Below, one piece after another: positions 52,829 through 61,189 of a stretch of 64,000 bases of DNA. The translations under genes and the position numbers were made by a program. Position 1 is the stretch's first letter, and the number at the start of each line of letters is the position of its first letter. Source of the DNA: Candidatus Zixiibacteriota bacterium (lineage in GTDB: Bacteria; Zixibacteria; MSB-5A5; GN15; FEB-12); assembly GCA_017999435.1 (NCBI GenBank), contig JAGNLV010000004.1:248001-312000 (forward strand). Direction: 5' to 3'. Under the pieces are notes generated by a model, which saw only the letters and a program-made list of their open reading frames with translations, was not told the origin of the DNA and did no database searches.

Positions 52829-53647
52829 ATGCAGATCGAGAATTGGTTTGTGGGACTTAGTCCGGTTGTCCAGGCTCTCATGGGCACGCTCTTCACCTGG
52901 GGACTCACCGCCCTCGGAGCCGCCTGCGTTTTCCTCACCCGGCAGCCGAGCCGGAAGCTGCTCGACGCCATGCTCGGCTTCGCCGCCGGCGTGATGATCG
53001 CGGCCAGCTACTGGTCATTGCTGGCGCCGGCCATCGCAATGGCTGAGAACAAAGGCGTTCCCGCATGGGTGCCCGCCACCGTCGGGTTCCTCCTGGGGGC
53101 GGCCTTCCTGCGCAGCCTCGACATGACTCTCCCCCACCTCCACCTGTTCGAGAAGGTGGAAGCGGCGGAGGGGATCAAGACCCGCTGGCACCGGACGACC
53201 CTGCTGGTGCTGGCCATCACTCTCCACAATATACCCGAGGGGCTTGCAGTCGGAGTCGCTTTCGGCGCGGTGGCCGCCGGCCTGGAGTCGGCGACCCTGG
53301 GCGGCGCGATCGCCCTGGCCCTGGGCATCGGCATCCAGAACTTCCCCGAGGGGCTCGCGGTCTCGATGCCGCTGCGGCGCGAGGGAATTGGCCGCGGGCG
53401 CGCTTTCTGGTACGGTCAGCTGTCCGGGACGGTCGAGCCGATCGCCGGCGTGGTCGGCGCGGCTCTCGTTCTCATCGCCGAGCCCATCCTTCCCTACGCC
53501 CTCGCTTTCGCCGCCGGGGCCATGATTTTCGTGGTGGTCGAAGAAGTGATTCCCGAATCGCAGAGCGGCGGCCACCCGCACTACGCCACGCTCGGCGCCA
53601 TGCTCGGGTTCGCGGTCATGATGACGCTCGACGTCGCCCTCGGATAG
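52829..53647 (+). CDS. ZIP family metal transporter
   Basis: 272-aa membrane protein of the GufA/ZupT branch. Metal-binding helix motifs [17 protein letters not shown] and [17 protein letters not shown] carry the paired H/N-x-P-E-G sites. A His-rich [12 protein letters not shown] loop lies between helices 3 and 4. Divalent cations (Zn, Fe, Mn) are the likely substrates. GGAGG lies immediately before the ATG at 52829; a TTG five codons earlier is less likely. Confidence 0.92.
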   Translation: MQIENWFVGLSPVVQALMGTLFTWGLTALGAACVFLTRQPSRKLLDAMLGFAAGVMIAASYWSLLAPAIAMAENKGVPAWVPATVGFLLGAAFLRSLDMTLPHLHLFEKVEAAEGIKTRWHRTTLLVLAITLHNIPEGLAVGVAFGAVAAGLESATLGGAIALALGIGIQNFPEGLAVSMPLRREGIGRGRAFWYGQLSGTVEPIAGVVGAALVLIAEPILPYALAFAAGAMIFVVVEEVIPESQSGGHPHYATLGAMLGFAVMMTLDVALG

Positions 53648-53682
53648 AGGCGCGACCCCGGCCCTCCGAGCGCAAACAACAA

Positions 53683-53702
53683 CGGCCGCGGGAGCGCGGC
53701 CG
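53683..53702 (-). terminator. terminator of the small basic protein gene
   Basis: CGGCCGCG/CGCGGCCG stem with a four-base loop, followed on the minus strand by TTGTTGTTTG. It may act in both directions, as the ZIP transporter gene ends 36 bases to its left on the plus strand. Confidence 0.7.
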
Positions 53703-53748
53703 TAAGCGGTCGGGCCCGGGCGGGCCCGACCCTTTGGAATCGCAAAGT

Positions 53749-53844
53749 TTACTTGCCCTTCTTGCCGCCCTTGGGCGACTTCTTCGCGGCCGGCTTCTTG
53801 GTCGCGGCCTTCTTCGCGGCGGGCTTCTTAGCGCACGGCGCCAT
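53749..53844 (-). CDS. 31-residue Lys/Ala-rich histone H1-tail-like protein
   Basis: A short frame encoding MAPCAKKPAAKKAATKKP followed by AAKKSPKGGKKGK, that is, tandem AKKPA/AAKK units with 13 Lys and no acidic residue. It resembles histone H1 C-terminal tails and bacterial H1-like proteins (Hc1/AlgP-type). A well-spaced GAGGAG precedes the ATG, a promoter-like pair lies 140 bases upstream, and a terminator follows. It is therefore probably a real gene despite its size. A role in DNA or RNA compaction is an inference from composition. A single Cys4 could allow dimers. Confidence 0.68.
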   Translation of the reverse strand: MAPCAKKPAAKKAATKKPAAKKSPKGGKKGK

Positions 53845-53880
53845 GATGAGAACTCCTCGGAATGGTGTTGTCGTTGTGGT

Positions 53881-53914
53881 CTCGAATACTCGAGAACCGC
53901 TGCGTACACGCAGC
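53881..53914 (-). repeat. two adjacent inverted repeats in the leader of the small basic protein gene
   Basis: CTCGA-N4-TCGAG (53881-53894) and GCTGCGT-AC-ACGCAGC (53899-53914) lie between the predicted promoter and the ribosome site of the 31-residue gene. In the mRNA they would form two short hairpins and could modulate translation or stability. Confidence 0.5.
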
Positions 53915-53984
53915 CAGACCGCGCGCGGCCTGACTCACCTTGAGGCCGCGTGCGACTTCCATCGCCGGACGGCCTTTGCGCCAG

Positions 53985-54013
53985 ACATTACACAATCCAC
54001 AATCCAGAGTCAA
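53985..54013 (-). promoter_or_regulatory. promoter of the small basic protein gene
   Basis: Minus-strand TTGACT (54013-54008), 17-base spacer, TAATGT (53990-53985). The predicted mRNA leader is about 130 bases and contains two hairpins. Confidence 0.55.
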
Positions 54014-54161
54014 GTTTCAAACAGGCGGCGGCGCAAGAAATTTGGCCCGCCGGGACGCGGTCCCCGGCAGCGGATCTCGGAGACCCTTCCCGGATCCGCC
54101 GGGTGAGCAGAGTATCTCGCGACGGCCTCCGCCCCCGGGGCCCGCCCGGGCGAACTAGCCA

Positions 54162-54190
54162 TTGCCTCCGGCCCGCCCCTGTACTATACT
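54162..54190 (+). promoter_or_regulatory. promoter of the ferritin-like gene
   Basis: TTGCCT (54162-54167), 17-base spacer, TATACT (54185-54190), about 50 bases before the ATG. Confidence 0.65.
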
Positions 54191-54245
54191 GCCGGCGAAA
54201 ATCAACGAGCCAGCCAGGCTCGGGACGACCGGCAGGAGGACATGC

Positions 54246-54698
54246 ATGAGACTCAAGACCGCACGAGAAATCCTCGATTTCGCCATCCAGAAGGAGCAGG
54301 AGGCCGCGGATTTCTACAACGATCTGGCCGAGCGGGTCGACCGCCCCGGCATGAAGAGCGTCTTCAAAGGCTTCGCCAAGGAGGAACTGGGCCACAAGGC
54401 GAAGCTCGAATCGGTCAAAGCCGGCAACCGCATGCTCGCGGCGGAGAAGAAGATCCTCGACCTCAAGATCGGCGACCACCTGGTCGAGGTCGACCTGCGC
54501 CCTGACCTGAGTTACCAGGAGGCGCTCATCATTGCGATGAAGGCCGAGAAAGCCGCCTTCAAGCTCTACCACGACCTCGCCGGCACGACCGATGATCCCG
54601 CGCTGCGGGAGATGTTGCTCGGCCTGGCCCAGGAGGAGGCGAAGCACAAGCTCCGTTTCGAGATCGAGTACGACGATCAGATCCTGATCGAGAACTGA
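54246..54698 (+). CDS. rubrerythrin/ferritin-like di-iron protein
   Basis: 150-aa four-helix-bundle protein. Two di-iron half-sites are visible: helix 1 FAIQKEQEAADFYNDLAE with KEELGHKAKLE in helix 2, and helix 3 MKAEKAAFKLYHDLAG with AQEEAKHKLRFEIEYD in helix 4 (E-x-x-H pairs). It has no C-terminal rubredoxin domain, so it is closer to the erythrin/ferritin-like branch than to classical rubrerythrin. Expected roles are peroxide detoxification or iron handling. AGGAGG lies six bases before the ATG at 54246. Confidence 0.88.
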   Translation: MRLKTAREILDFAIQKEQEAADFYNDLAERVDRPGMKSVFKGFAKEELGHKAKLESVKAGNRMLAAEKKILDLKIGDHLVEVDLRPDLSYQEALIIAMKAEKAAFKLYHDLAGTTDDPALREMLLGLAQEEAKHKLRFEIEYDDQILIEN

Positions 54699-54870
54699 GC
54701 TGGGAGCACGAGCGCTTTCGAAAACGGACCGCGCCGGGCACGGCAACACCGGCGTTAGGATCCGTCAAACCGTAACGGGATGCGATCGGGTCAATGCCGC
54801 CGCCAGGCACGGAGCAGGCCGACGCAAGTCGGTCGCACCGCCGGCGTGGGCCGGGCGGGAGCGGCGCTGT

Positions 54871-55845
54871 TCATGCCCCCAGCCACTCGGCCGCATCGGG
54901 GGCGTGGTATGAAATGATGATGTCGGCCCCGGCCCGCTTGATCGAGGTGAGCACCTCCAGCGTCAGCGTCCGCTCATCGGCGAGACCGCGTTCGGCCGCG
55001 AGCTTGACCATGCTGTACTCCCCGCTCACGTTGTAGGCCGCAAGCGGCGCGGGGAAGGCCGCCCGCGCTCGGGCGATGACGTCCAGATACGCCAGCGCCG
55101 GCTTGACCATGATGATGTCGGCGCCCTCCGCGAGATCGAGCTCGATCTCCCGCATCGCCTCCCGGCCGTTGGCGGAGTCCATCTGGTAGCCGCGCCGGTC
55201 GCCGAACTGCGGCGTGGAACCGGCCGCTTCGCGGAACGGGCCATAGAAGGCCGAGGCGTATTTCGCGGAGTAGGCCATGATGGGGATCATGGCGTGGCCG
55301 GCCGCATCCAGCGCGTTGCGGATCCGCCCCACCCGGCCGTCCATCATGTCGCTCGGCGCCACCATGTCGGCGCCTGCGGCCGCGTGGCTCACCGCCTGCG
55401 CCGCGAGAATTTCCACCGATTCGTCGTTCTTGACAATTCCCTTCTCGACCACTCCGCAGTGCCCGTGGTCGGTATACTCGCACAAGCAGACGTCGGTGAC
55501 CACCACCATCTCGGGGAGCGCGTTCTTGATTTCCCGGATCGCCTGCTGAACGATGCCGTCGGCCGCCAGCGACGACGACCCGGTGGCGTCCTTTTCCGCC
55601 GGCGTGCCGAAGAGGATGACGGCCGGGATGCCGCGCGTGAAGGCGCGCCGGGCCTCGTCCACCGCCTCCCTGACCGGGAAATTGAAGATCCCCGGCATGC
55701 TGGCGATCGGCTCCGCCCGCTTGACGACCTCGCTGACGAAGATCGGGTAGATGAAGTCATCGGGGGTGAGGGTCGTCTCGCGCACGAGCCGGCGCAACGC
55801 CGGGGTGCGGCGGAGGCGGCGGGGACGGTGGATCGGGAAAGCCAT
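54871..55845 (-). CDS. hemB: delta-aminolevulinic acid dehydratase (porphobilinogen synthase)
   Basis: Condenses two aminolevulinates to porphobilinogen (324 aa). The Zn-type cysteine triad is present: Cys120, Cys122, Cys130 (DVCLCEYTDHGHCG). The active-site lysines are Lys195 (MAYSAKYASAFYGPFR) and Schiff-base Lys248 (IIMVKPALAYLD). The ATG overlaps the cobA/hemD stop by one base (TGATG), placing it last in the dsrC operon. Confidence 0.97.
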   Translation of the reverse strand: MAFPIHRPRRLRRTPALRRLVRETTLTPDDFIYPIFVSEVVKRAEPIASMPGIFNFPVREAVDEARRAFTRGIPAVILFGTPAEKDATGSSSLAADGIVQQAIREIKNALPEMVVVTDVCLCEYTDHGHCGVVEKGIVKNDESVEILAAQAVSHAAAGADMVAPSDMMDGRVGRIRNALDAAGHAMIPIMAYSAKYASAFYGPFREAAGSTPQFGDRRGYQMDSANGREAMREIELDLAEGADIIMVKPALAYLDVIARARAAFPAPLAAYNVSGEYSMVKLAAERGLADERTLTLEVLTSIKRAGADIIISYHAPDAAEWLGA

Positions 55846-57383
55846 CAGGTCCTCCGAATCGGATGCGTCTGCACAAACTCGGTCAATTCATCGATCAGAT
55901 CCGGGATCGCATGCCGGGCCGCTTCCAGTCCGACGGTCAGCCCGCGCGCGCGGGCAGCCTCGGAGGTGGAGGGGCCGATCGACACGACCAATCCCGGCGC
56001 AATTATCCGGCTTATTTCCTCTCCCGTCAAGTTCGCATACAGACCGTCCACGCCGCTGCCGCTGGTGAAGATCGCCGCATCGGGCGGCGCCGCCGCGAGC
56101 ATTTCTTTCAGCCCCGGGGGCCAGACTACGTGGACCGTTTCGTACACCGTCATGGGAATGAGCTCCGCTCCGGCGGCGGCCAGCGCGGCGTCGGGCGTCG
56201 CGGAGGCGAGATTCCCCCGCACGCGCACGACCGCAGCCCCGCGCAGGTCGGTATGCGCCGCCAGTTCCTTCGCCAAATCGCTCCCCGTGGCCTGCCCCGG
56301 CACAAAATCGGGAAGCAGACTGAGAGCGCGGAGCGCCTCCGCCGTTCCGCTGCCCACCGCCGCCACGCGGAAAGCCGCGAGACCCCGGACGTCGAGCCCT
56401 CGATCGCGGTGCTGTTGGCTGAAATGGCGGACGCCGTTCTCGCTGGTAAACACCAGCCACCGCCGTTCCGCGGTGCAGGCCTCGAACCGCTCCCACGCCG
56501 CCGGGTCGAAATGGGCGCGGGTGGCGATTGTCGGCAGCGCCAGCACGCGGGCCCCGAGCTCCCGCAGCCGACGGGACATCGGGGCCGCCTGATCGGCGGC
56601 CCGAGTGACCAGAATGCGCAATCCCCGAAGCGGGCGGCGGAGATCCTCCTCCGGCCGCGGGGAGGGCGGTTCGGCGCACGCGCCGAGGTGAAGCCCCAGC
56701 GGGGCTGTGACCCTGTTTCGCCGCACTGCGTCCGCAATGTCGGCGAGGGTCCCGGTGATGAGGCGCGGCGAGGGGTCCGGGAGCGGTCCGGCCGAAGCCG
56801 GCGTATCGGGCGCCATGCCGCCGCCGATCAGCCGGTCGGCTATCCACGCTGTGTCCTGCGGCTCCGCAGAAAGCACGATGGTCGCCCGCGGCGCCTGGGC
56901 CACCCAGTCCCAATCGATGTCCGCGCAGCGCTCTTCTGTCGTCCCGTGCCCGGCGATCAGGATCACCGCCGACACGCGGCCTGTGTCGGTCGAGTCCATC
57001 CCCGCGCAGGCCGAGGCGGCCCAGGTCGATGCGGATCCCGGCACGATTTCCCACAGAATGCCGCGGCGGTGCAGGAAGGCGGCCTCGTCCATGGCCCGTG
57101 CGAGGCAGAGCGGATCGCTCCCGTGCAGCCGCACCACCGTCTTCCCCGCGCGCGCCAGGTGCGCCAGCAGCTCGCCGACCGACTCTGAGCGGCGGACTCC
57201 CGCCTTCGCCTCTCCGACATAGTGCTTCTCGGCCGATTCCGGCAGCGCCGTAATCAACTCGTGCGGAACCGGTTCATCATACACCACGGCATCGCACGAG
57301 GCGAGCAGCCGTTGCGCTTTCACCGCGACCAGTTCCGGATCATCGGGATCGGCGCCGACGAGATACACCATACCGGCCGTCAT
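55845..57383 (-). CDS. fused CobA-like methyltransferase / uroporphyrinogen-III synthase (HemD)
   Basis: 512-aa two-domain protein. The C-terminal half (about 255-505) is HemD-like: GLRILVTRAADQAAPMSRRL, WLVFTSENGVRHF, VRVRGNLASATPDAAL, AAIFTSGSGVDGLY. It would cyclise hydroxymethylbilane. The N-terminal half has the tetrapyrrole-methylase outline (MVYLVGADPDDPELVAVKA; VVRLHGSDPLCLARAMDEA; WEIVPGSASTWAASA). Key CobA residues differ: GAGPGD became GADPDD, FGRGGEE became LARAMDE, and the PLTHR element is missing. Methyltransferase activity is doubtful, while HemD activity is likely. The ATG follows GAGG at four bases. Confidence 0.85.
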   Translation of the reverse strand: MTAGMVYLVGADPDDPELVAVKAQRLLASCDAVVYDEPVPHELITALPESAEKHYVGEAKAGVRRSESVGELLAHLARAGKTVVRLHGSDPLCLARAMDEAAFLHRRGILWEIVPGSASTWAASACAGMDSTDTGRVSAVILIAGHGTTEERCADIDWDWVAQAPRATIVLSAEPQDTAWIADRLIGGGMAPDTPASAGPLPDPSPRLITGTLADIADAVRRNRVTAPLGLHLGACAEPPSPRPEEDLRRPLRGLRILVTRAADQAAPMSRRLRELGARVLALPTIATRAHFDPAAWERFEACTAERRWLVFTSENGVRHFSQQHRDRGLDVRGLAAFRVAAVGSGTAEALRALSLLPDFVPGQATGSDLAKELAAHTDLRGAAVVRVRGNLASATPDAALAAAGAELIPMTVYETVHVVWPPGLKEMLAAAPPDAAIFTSGSGVDGLYANLTGEEISRIIAPGLVVSIGPSTSEAARARGLTVGLEAARHAIPDLIDELTEFVQTHPIRRT

Positions 57384-57432
57384 TTCACCTCGTTAAGCTT
57401 CATCGCCATTTTCAGCCGCGTGGGCGTTCCCT

Positions 57433-59187
57433 TCAGTTACCGTCCCGGTCCGGTCCGTCCGAAATGGAGGCCTCCAGAGCCGCCATTCCGCCGCCGACCA
57501 CATGCACCCGCTCGAATCCGTGCGACCGCAGCAGGAGCGCGGCCTGATAGGCCCGCGCTCCGCGGCGGCACACGACGTATGTATCCCGCCTGCGGTCCAA
57601 GCTGTCAAGCTGCGCGCGGAGTTCCCCGAGCGGGAGGTTGAGGAGGCGCCGAGGCGCTCCGGGCACCGCGAGCGGCCTCTCCGCCGTCTCTCCGCGCTCC
57701 CGCACATCGAGCCAGAGCGCATCGGGCGGCGCCTCCGCGAGCGCCCGGACGGCGCCGACAAACTCCACTCCCCGCTCCTGCGCCTGGGCCATCGCGGCCA
57801 GGTGGTGGAGCGGATCCAGCGCTTCGGCGTAGGGCGGAGAATAGGCATGTTCGAAATCCAGCAGATCCTCCACGATGGCGCCGCGCTGCAGGAAACTCGA
57901 AAAGACGTCGATCCGCCGCACCACTTCTCCCGCGCCGACTGCCTGCAGCCCGAGCAGGCGCCGGTCGGCCGGATCGTAGACGAGTTTGGCGATCACCGAC
58001 TCGTGCTCGGGGTGGTAGTCCGGGCGGTCCGAAAACGACCCGGTCACCGCCCGGGCCGCAAATCCCGCCTCGGCCGCCGCCCGCTCGGTCAGCCCGACGG
58101 AGGCTACGTTGAGGCCGAACACCTTGACCGCCGTCCCCCCCGCCACTCCGGCCAACCTTGCCTCGCCGCCGGTCATGTGCTCGGCGATCACCCGCCCGTG
58201 TCGATTCGCCAGCGACCCCATGGGCAGGGACAACGGCCGCCGCGAGATGAGGTGGGTCGACTCGATGCAATCGCCGGCCGCGTAAATATGCGGATCCGAT
58301 GTCTGTAAGAATTCGTTCACCCGTAGGCCGCCGCTTGCGCCGATAGCCAGCCCGGCCGTCCGCGCCAGCGTCGTCTCCGGTTGCACGCCGATACAGAGGA
58401 AGACGAAATCGCCGGTACAGGTGCGGGCGTCCGTTCCGTCCTCGCCTGAGAGGAACTCGACCGCAAGCCGGTCGTCATCCTCGACCACCCGCCGCACGGT
58501 CGCTCCGGTCACCAGTAGCACGCCGTTGCGGGCCAGTTCGCCCGCAACATGAACCGCCATGTCCTCGTCGAGCGCATAGGGCAGGGCGTGGCGTTCGCGC
58601 TCGATCACCCGCGTGCGGATTCCCCAGAGGCCGGCCGCCGCCTCCGCCAGTTCACACCCGACCAAACCCGCCCCGATTATCACCGCCTCCCCGATCTTGC
58701 CCTGTTCCGCGAGACGGCGGAAGGCGATCGCATCCTGCGGCCGCGTGAAATGCCGCACCCGCTCGCTTCGGCAGCAGGGAAACGGAGGGGTGCGCGGCGT
58801 GGCGCCAGTGGCGAGGACGAGCTTGTCGTAGCCGTGCGCGAAGGTCTCCCCGGTCGCCGTTCGGCGCACCGTCACCGTCCTGCGCGCGCGGTCGAGGGCG
58901 ATTACCTCGGCCTTTGTCACCGCCGTGAAACCCTTGTAGTCGCGGAAGAACTCAGGCGAGCGTTCCGCCCCCCAGGAGGTGCGGACGAGGGCATCGGGCG
59001 AGGGGATCTCTCCGGCGGCCAGCCACGGCAGACCGCAGGTCGCAAACGACACCCGCTCCCCCTTCTCGAACAGGGTAATCCGCCAGTCCGGGCGGCGCCG
59101 CGCGAGAGTCGCGGCCGTTTTGGGACCCGCCGCGGCCCCGCCGATCACGACGACATCCGACCGTCCAGAGACTGCTATCGTTTCCAC
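57433..59187 (-). CDS. CoA-disulfide reductase-like flavoprotein with C-terminal rhodanese domain
   Basis: 584-aa protein of the CoADR-rhodanese (Npsr-type) group. The FAD motif is VVVIGGAAAGPKTAATLA. Single active-site Cys51 lies in SFATCGLPWLAAGE, the NAD(P)H motif is VIIGAGLVGCELAE, and the dimerisation domain spans about 340-460. The rhodanese domain at about 480-584 has the catalytic Cys loop VVCRRGARAYQAALLL. Relatives reduce CoA persulfides, polysulfides or sulfur. The start is a GTG at 59187 without a clear ribosome site. It lies 96 bases after dsrC and 49 before cobA/hemD. Confidence 0.88.
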   Translation of the reverse strand: METIAVSGRSDVVVIGGAAAGPKTAATLARRRPDWRITLFEKGERVSFATCGLPWLAAGEIPSPDALVRTSWGAERSPEFFRDYKGFTAVTKAEVIALDRARRTVTVRRTATGETFAHGYDKLVLATGATPRTPPFPCCRSERVRHFTRPQDAIAFRRLAEQGKIGEAVIIGAGLVGCELAEAAAGLWGIRTRVIERERHALPYALDEDMAVHVAGELARNGVLLVTGATVRRVVEDDDRLAVEFLSGEDGTDARTCTGDFVFLCIGVQPETTLARTAGLAIGASGGLRVNEFLQTSDPHIYAAGDCIESTHLISRRPLSLPMGSLANRHGRVIAEHMTGGEARLAGVAGGTAVKVFGLNVASVGLTERAAAEAGFAARAVTGSFSDRPDYHPEHESVIAKLVYDPADRRLLGLQAVGAGEVVRRIDVFSSFLQRGAIVEDLLDFEHAYSPPYAEALDPLHHLAAMAQAQERGVEFVGAVRALAEAPPDALWLDVRERGETAERPLAVPGAPRRLLNLPLGELRAQLDSLDRRRDTYVVCRRGARAYQAALLLRSHGFERVHVVGGGMAALEASISDGPDRDGN

Positions 59188-59283
59188 GCATGTCAGGGCC
59201 GGCCTACGCCACCCCTGGAGTCTTCTCCTCTCTCCGGCCCGGCTCGCCGGCGCTGCGGCTGCGGGAGGGCCCGGCGATCGCGC

Positions 59284-59601
59284 TCACACACAACCGGTCG
59301 GTTTGGCCAGCCCGGCCACCTTGCAGGCCCCCTTGGCCGGACCCGAGGGGAACAGCTCATAGATCTTCTTTAGCGGAAAGCCGGTTTCTTTGCACAGCTT
59401 ACGGATCATCGGCGCGATGCCGTACTGGGTGTAGTAGTCCCGCAGATAAGTGATCAGCTTCCAGTGTTCATCGGTCAGGGCGGTCAGTCCTTCGGTTGAC
59501 GCCAGCGCGAGCGCAACCCGCTCGTCCCACTTCGCCGGCTCTTCCATGAATCCATCCTCATCGACTGAAATCGAGACCTCTTCCCAGGTGAGTGTCGCCA
59601 T
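59284..59601 (-). CDS. dsrC: DsrC/TusE family sulfur-carrier protein
   Basis: 105-aa small carrier. It begins ATLTWEEVSISVDEDGFM and ends GPAKGACKVAGLAKPTGCV. Both C-terminal cysteines are present (penultimate CysA and CysB eleven residues before it). True DsrC has both and forms the trisulfide read by DsrMK; TusE-like proteins keep only CysA. A DsrC-type redox role is therefore favoured. A near-perfect promoter lies upstream and the ATG follows GGAGG. It heads a minus-strand operon and is divergent from dsrMK, its expected redox partner. Confidence 0.95.
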   Translation of the reverse strand: MATLTWEEVSISVDEDGFMEEPAKWDERVALALASTEGLTALTDEHWKLITYLRDYYTQYGIAPMIRKLCKETGFPLKKIYELFPSGPAKGACKVAGLAKPTGCV

Positions 59602-59623
59602 TGTCGTCCTCCGCTGCCTGTCA

Positions 59624-59652
59624 ATTATATCCGCACACCATCATTTGTTCAA
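59624..59652 (-). promoter_or_regulatory. promoter of the dsrC operon
   Basis: Minus-strand TTGAAC (59652-59647), 17-base spacer, perfect TATAAT (59629-59624), about 22 bases before the dsrC ATG. Among the strongest promoter matches in the window. Confidence 0.82.
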
Positions 59653-59966
59653 GCTCTCGAGGCTTTGCACGCCTCCCAATATACCTGCCCGTGCGGCCTT
59701 CCGCACACTTTTTGCACCATCGCCGTCGGCGCCTGCACCGTGTCTCCGCCATCCGCAGTCAGGGCCGCAGACGCGAAGTCCGGGGGCGCCACCGGGCGGG
59801 AGACCCGGCCGCCCGAAACGGCCGCTGCATCCTCTCGCATACCCGTCCGGGCGTGCGGCCGTTCGTGACCCGGCAATATAATATGCGCGTGGCTGAGGGG
59901 CTAATCTGATTGAGTCGAGACCGCGGGCCGATCCGGTTCGCCGGACGCGAGCTAACCAAGTTCGCC

Positions 59967-59995
59967 TTGACGGCGCTGCGGAGGGAATCTATATT
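59967..59995 (+). promoter_or_regulatory. promoter of dsrMK
   Basis: TTGACG (59967-59972), 17-base spacer, TATATT (59990-59995). The predicted mRNA carries an unusually long leader of about 255 bases before the first gene. Confidence 0.7.
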
Positions 59996-60256
59996 TGACC
60001 GTCTTTTTTGCGGAGAACCCGGCGGTGTGCCCGTGGTACGCCCCGAATGCGGCCCGGGAGAGACACTTCACAGATTCGTCGGCCGTCCCGACACGTCCCG
60101 GGACAGGAATGTGACCTTTCCCCGCCCCTTCGCCGCCTGACCCCCAGGTTCCAGGGCCATCGCCGGCCCGGCCCCGGTCAGCGGAGCCCTTCCGATCGAG
60201 CCCGGTGAATGGAGCGGCGCGGGATTACCGAACCCGGGGGGGCTGAGGAGAACCCG

Positions 60257-61189
60257 ATGAGCGGTCTGCAACTGCTGTTTTACTTCGCCCTCGCCGCGCT
60301 TGTCGTTGGAACGGGCTACAAGGTGGTTCGGATCGCCCGCATGCCTCTCCACCTGCGCTGGGACCTCTACCCCGTGCCGCACGAACGCGGCAAGGGGCGC
60401 TACGGTGGCTCCTACTATGAGGAAGTCGACTGGTGGACGAAGAAAGTCGACACCACCCTGGTCGGCGAGATCCGAGAGATGGCCGGGGAGATCCTGGCCC
60501 TTCAGTCGCTTTTCCGCCACAACCGTCAGCTCTGGATCTTCTCCTTCCCCTTCCACCTCGGGCTGTACCTGCTCGTTGGCTTCGTCCTGCTTCTCGGGCT
60601 GGGCGGCGCGATTGTTGCCTCCGGCGGTGCGGTTGCGCCTGAGGGCGGCGGGTTCGGCGCTCTCGTGTACTACGTCACCGGCGTGTGCGGGACGGCGGGG
60701 GCGCTGCTGGTGATGCTGGGCGCTGTCGGGCTTTTTGTCAGCCGCCTGGCCAGCCGCGACCTGCGCTCCGCCTCGGTGCGCACGGACTATTTCAACCTCC
60801 TGCTCTTGAGCGCCGTCGGGGCCACCCTTGCGGCGACGGGGCTGGGATCCGACTCCGGTTTCCACCAGGCCCGCGCCTTCGTCCAAAGCCTGCTCACCTT
60901 CTCGAATGCCCCGGCGCTCTCCGACCTAATGAGGGCCCACCTGATCCTCGCCGCCGCTTTCATGTGCTGGCTTCCCCTGACCCACATGACCCATTTCGTG
61001 GGCAAGTACTTCACCTACCACAAGGTGCGCTGGGAGGATCACCCGAACATCCGCGGGAGCAGAATTGAAGCGGCGGTCGCCAAGGCGCTTGGCTACCCGC
61101 TCACCTGGTCCGCCCCGCACGTCGGGACCGGCGCCACCTGGGGCGAGGCCGCCGCAGGCCCGGACGATGAGGAGAAGGAGCAGAAGTGA
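60257..61189 (+). CDS. dsrM: DsrM-like membrane cytochrome b subunit
   Basis: 310-aa membrane protein related to the NarI/DsrM/HdrE cytochrome b family. About six helices are visible, with candidate heme-ligand His residues in FPFHLGLYLLVGF and in MRAHLILAAAFMCWLPLTHMTHFVG. It would exchange electrons between quinones and the DsrK subunit. The ATG at 60257 follows GAGGAG; a longer frame from 60209 is uncharacteristic. It overlaps dsrK by four bases (GTGA). Confidence 0.87.
   Translation: MSGLQLLFYFALAALVVGTGYKVVRIARMPLHLRWDLYPVPHERGKGRYGGSYYEEVDWWTKKVDTTLVGEIREMAGEILALQSLFRHNRQLWIFSFPFHLGLYLLVGFVLLLGLGGAIVASGGAVAPEGGGFGALVYYVTGVCGTAGALLVMLGAVGLFVSRLASRDLRSASVRTDYFNLLLLSAVGATLAATGLGSDSGFHQARAFVQSLLTFSNAPALSDLMRAHLILAAAFMCWLPLTHMTHFVGKYFTYHKVRWEDHPNIRGSRIEAAVAKALGYPLTWSAPHVGTGATWGEAAAGPDDEEKEQK

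Larger units (their letters stand above)
59602..60256. other. 655-base divergent intergenic region between dsrC and dsrMK
   Basis: Contains the dsrC promoter (59624-59652) and the dsrMK promoter (59967-59995), plus a second AT-rich TATAAT at about 59875 without a good -35. Past the dsrMK start site is a leader of about 250 bases containing GTCCCG-N8-CGGGAC near 60090-60112. No riboswitch class was recognised and no convincing protein-coding frame was found. The middle part (59680-59860) shows nothing I can name. Confidence 0.5.

Noticed and set aside
53828-54013. 61-codon minus-strand frame overlapping the leader of the small basic protein
   Set aside because: Spans the predicted promoter and both leader hairpins, has no ribosome site, and has composition typical of noncoding sequence; the shorter Lys/Ala-rich frame is better supported.
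59649-59876. A 75-codon minus-strand frame upstream of dsrC
   Set aside because: Low-complexity composition, overlaps the dsrC promoter, lacks a ribosome site and any recognised motif.
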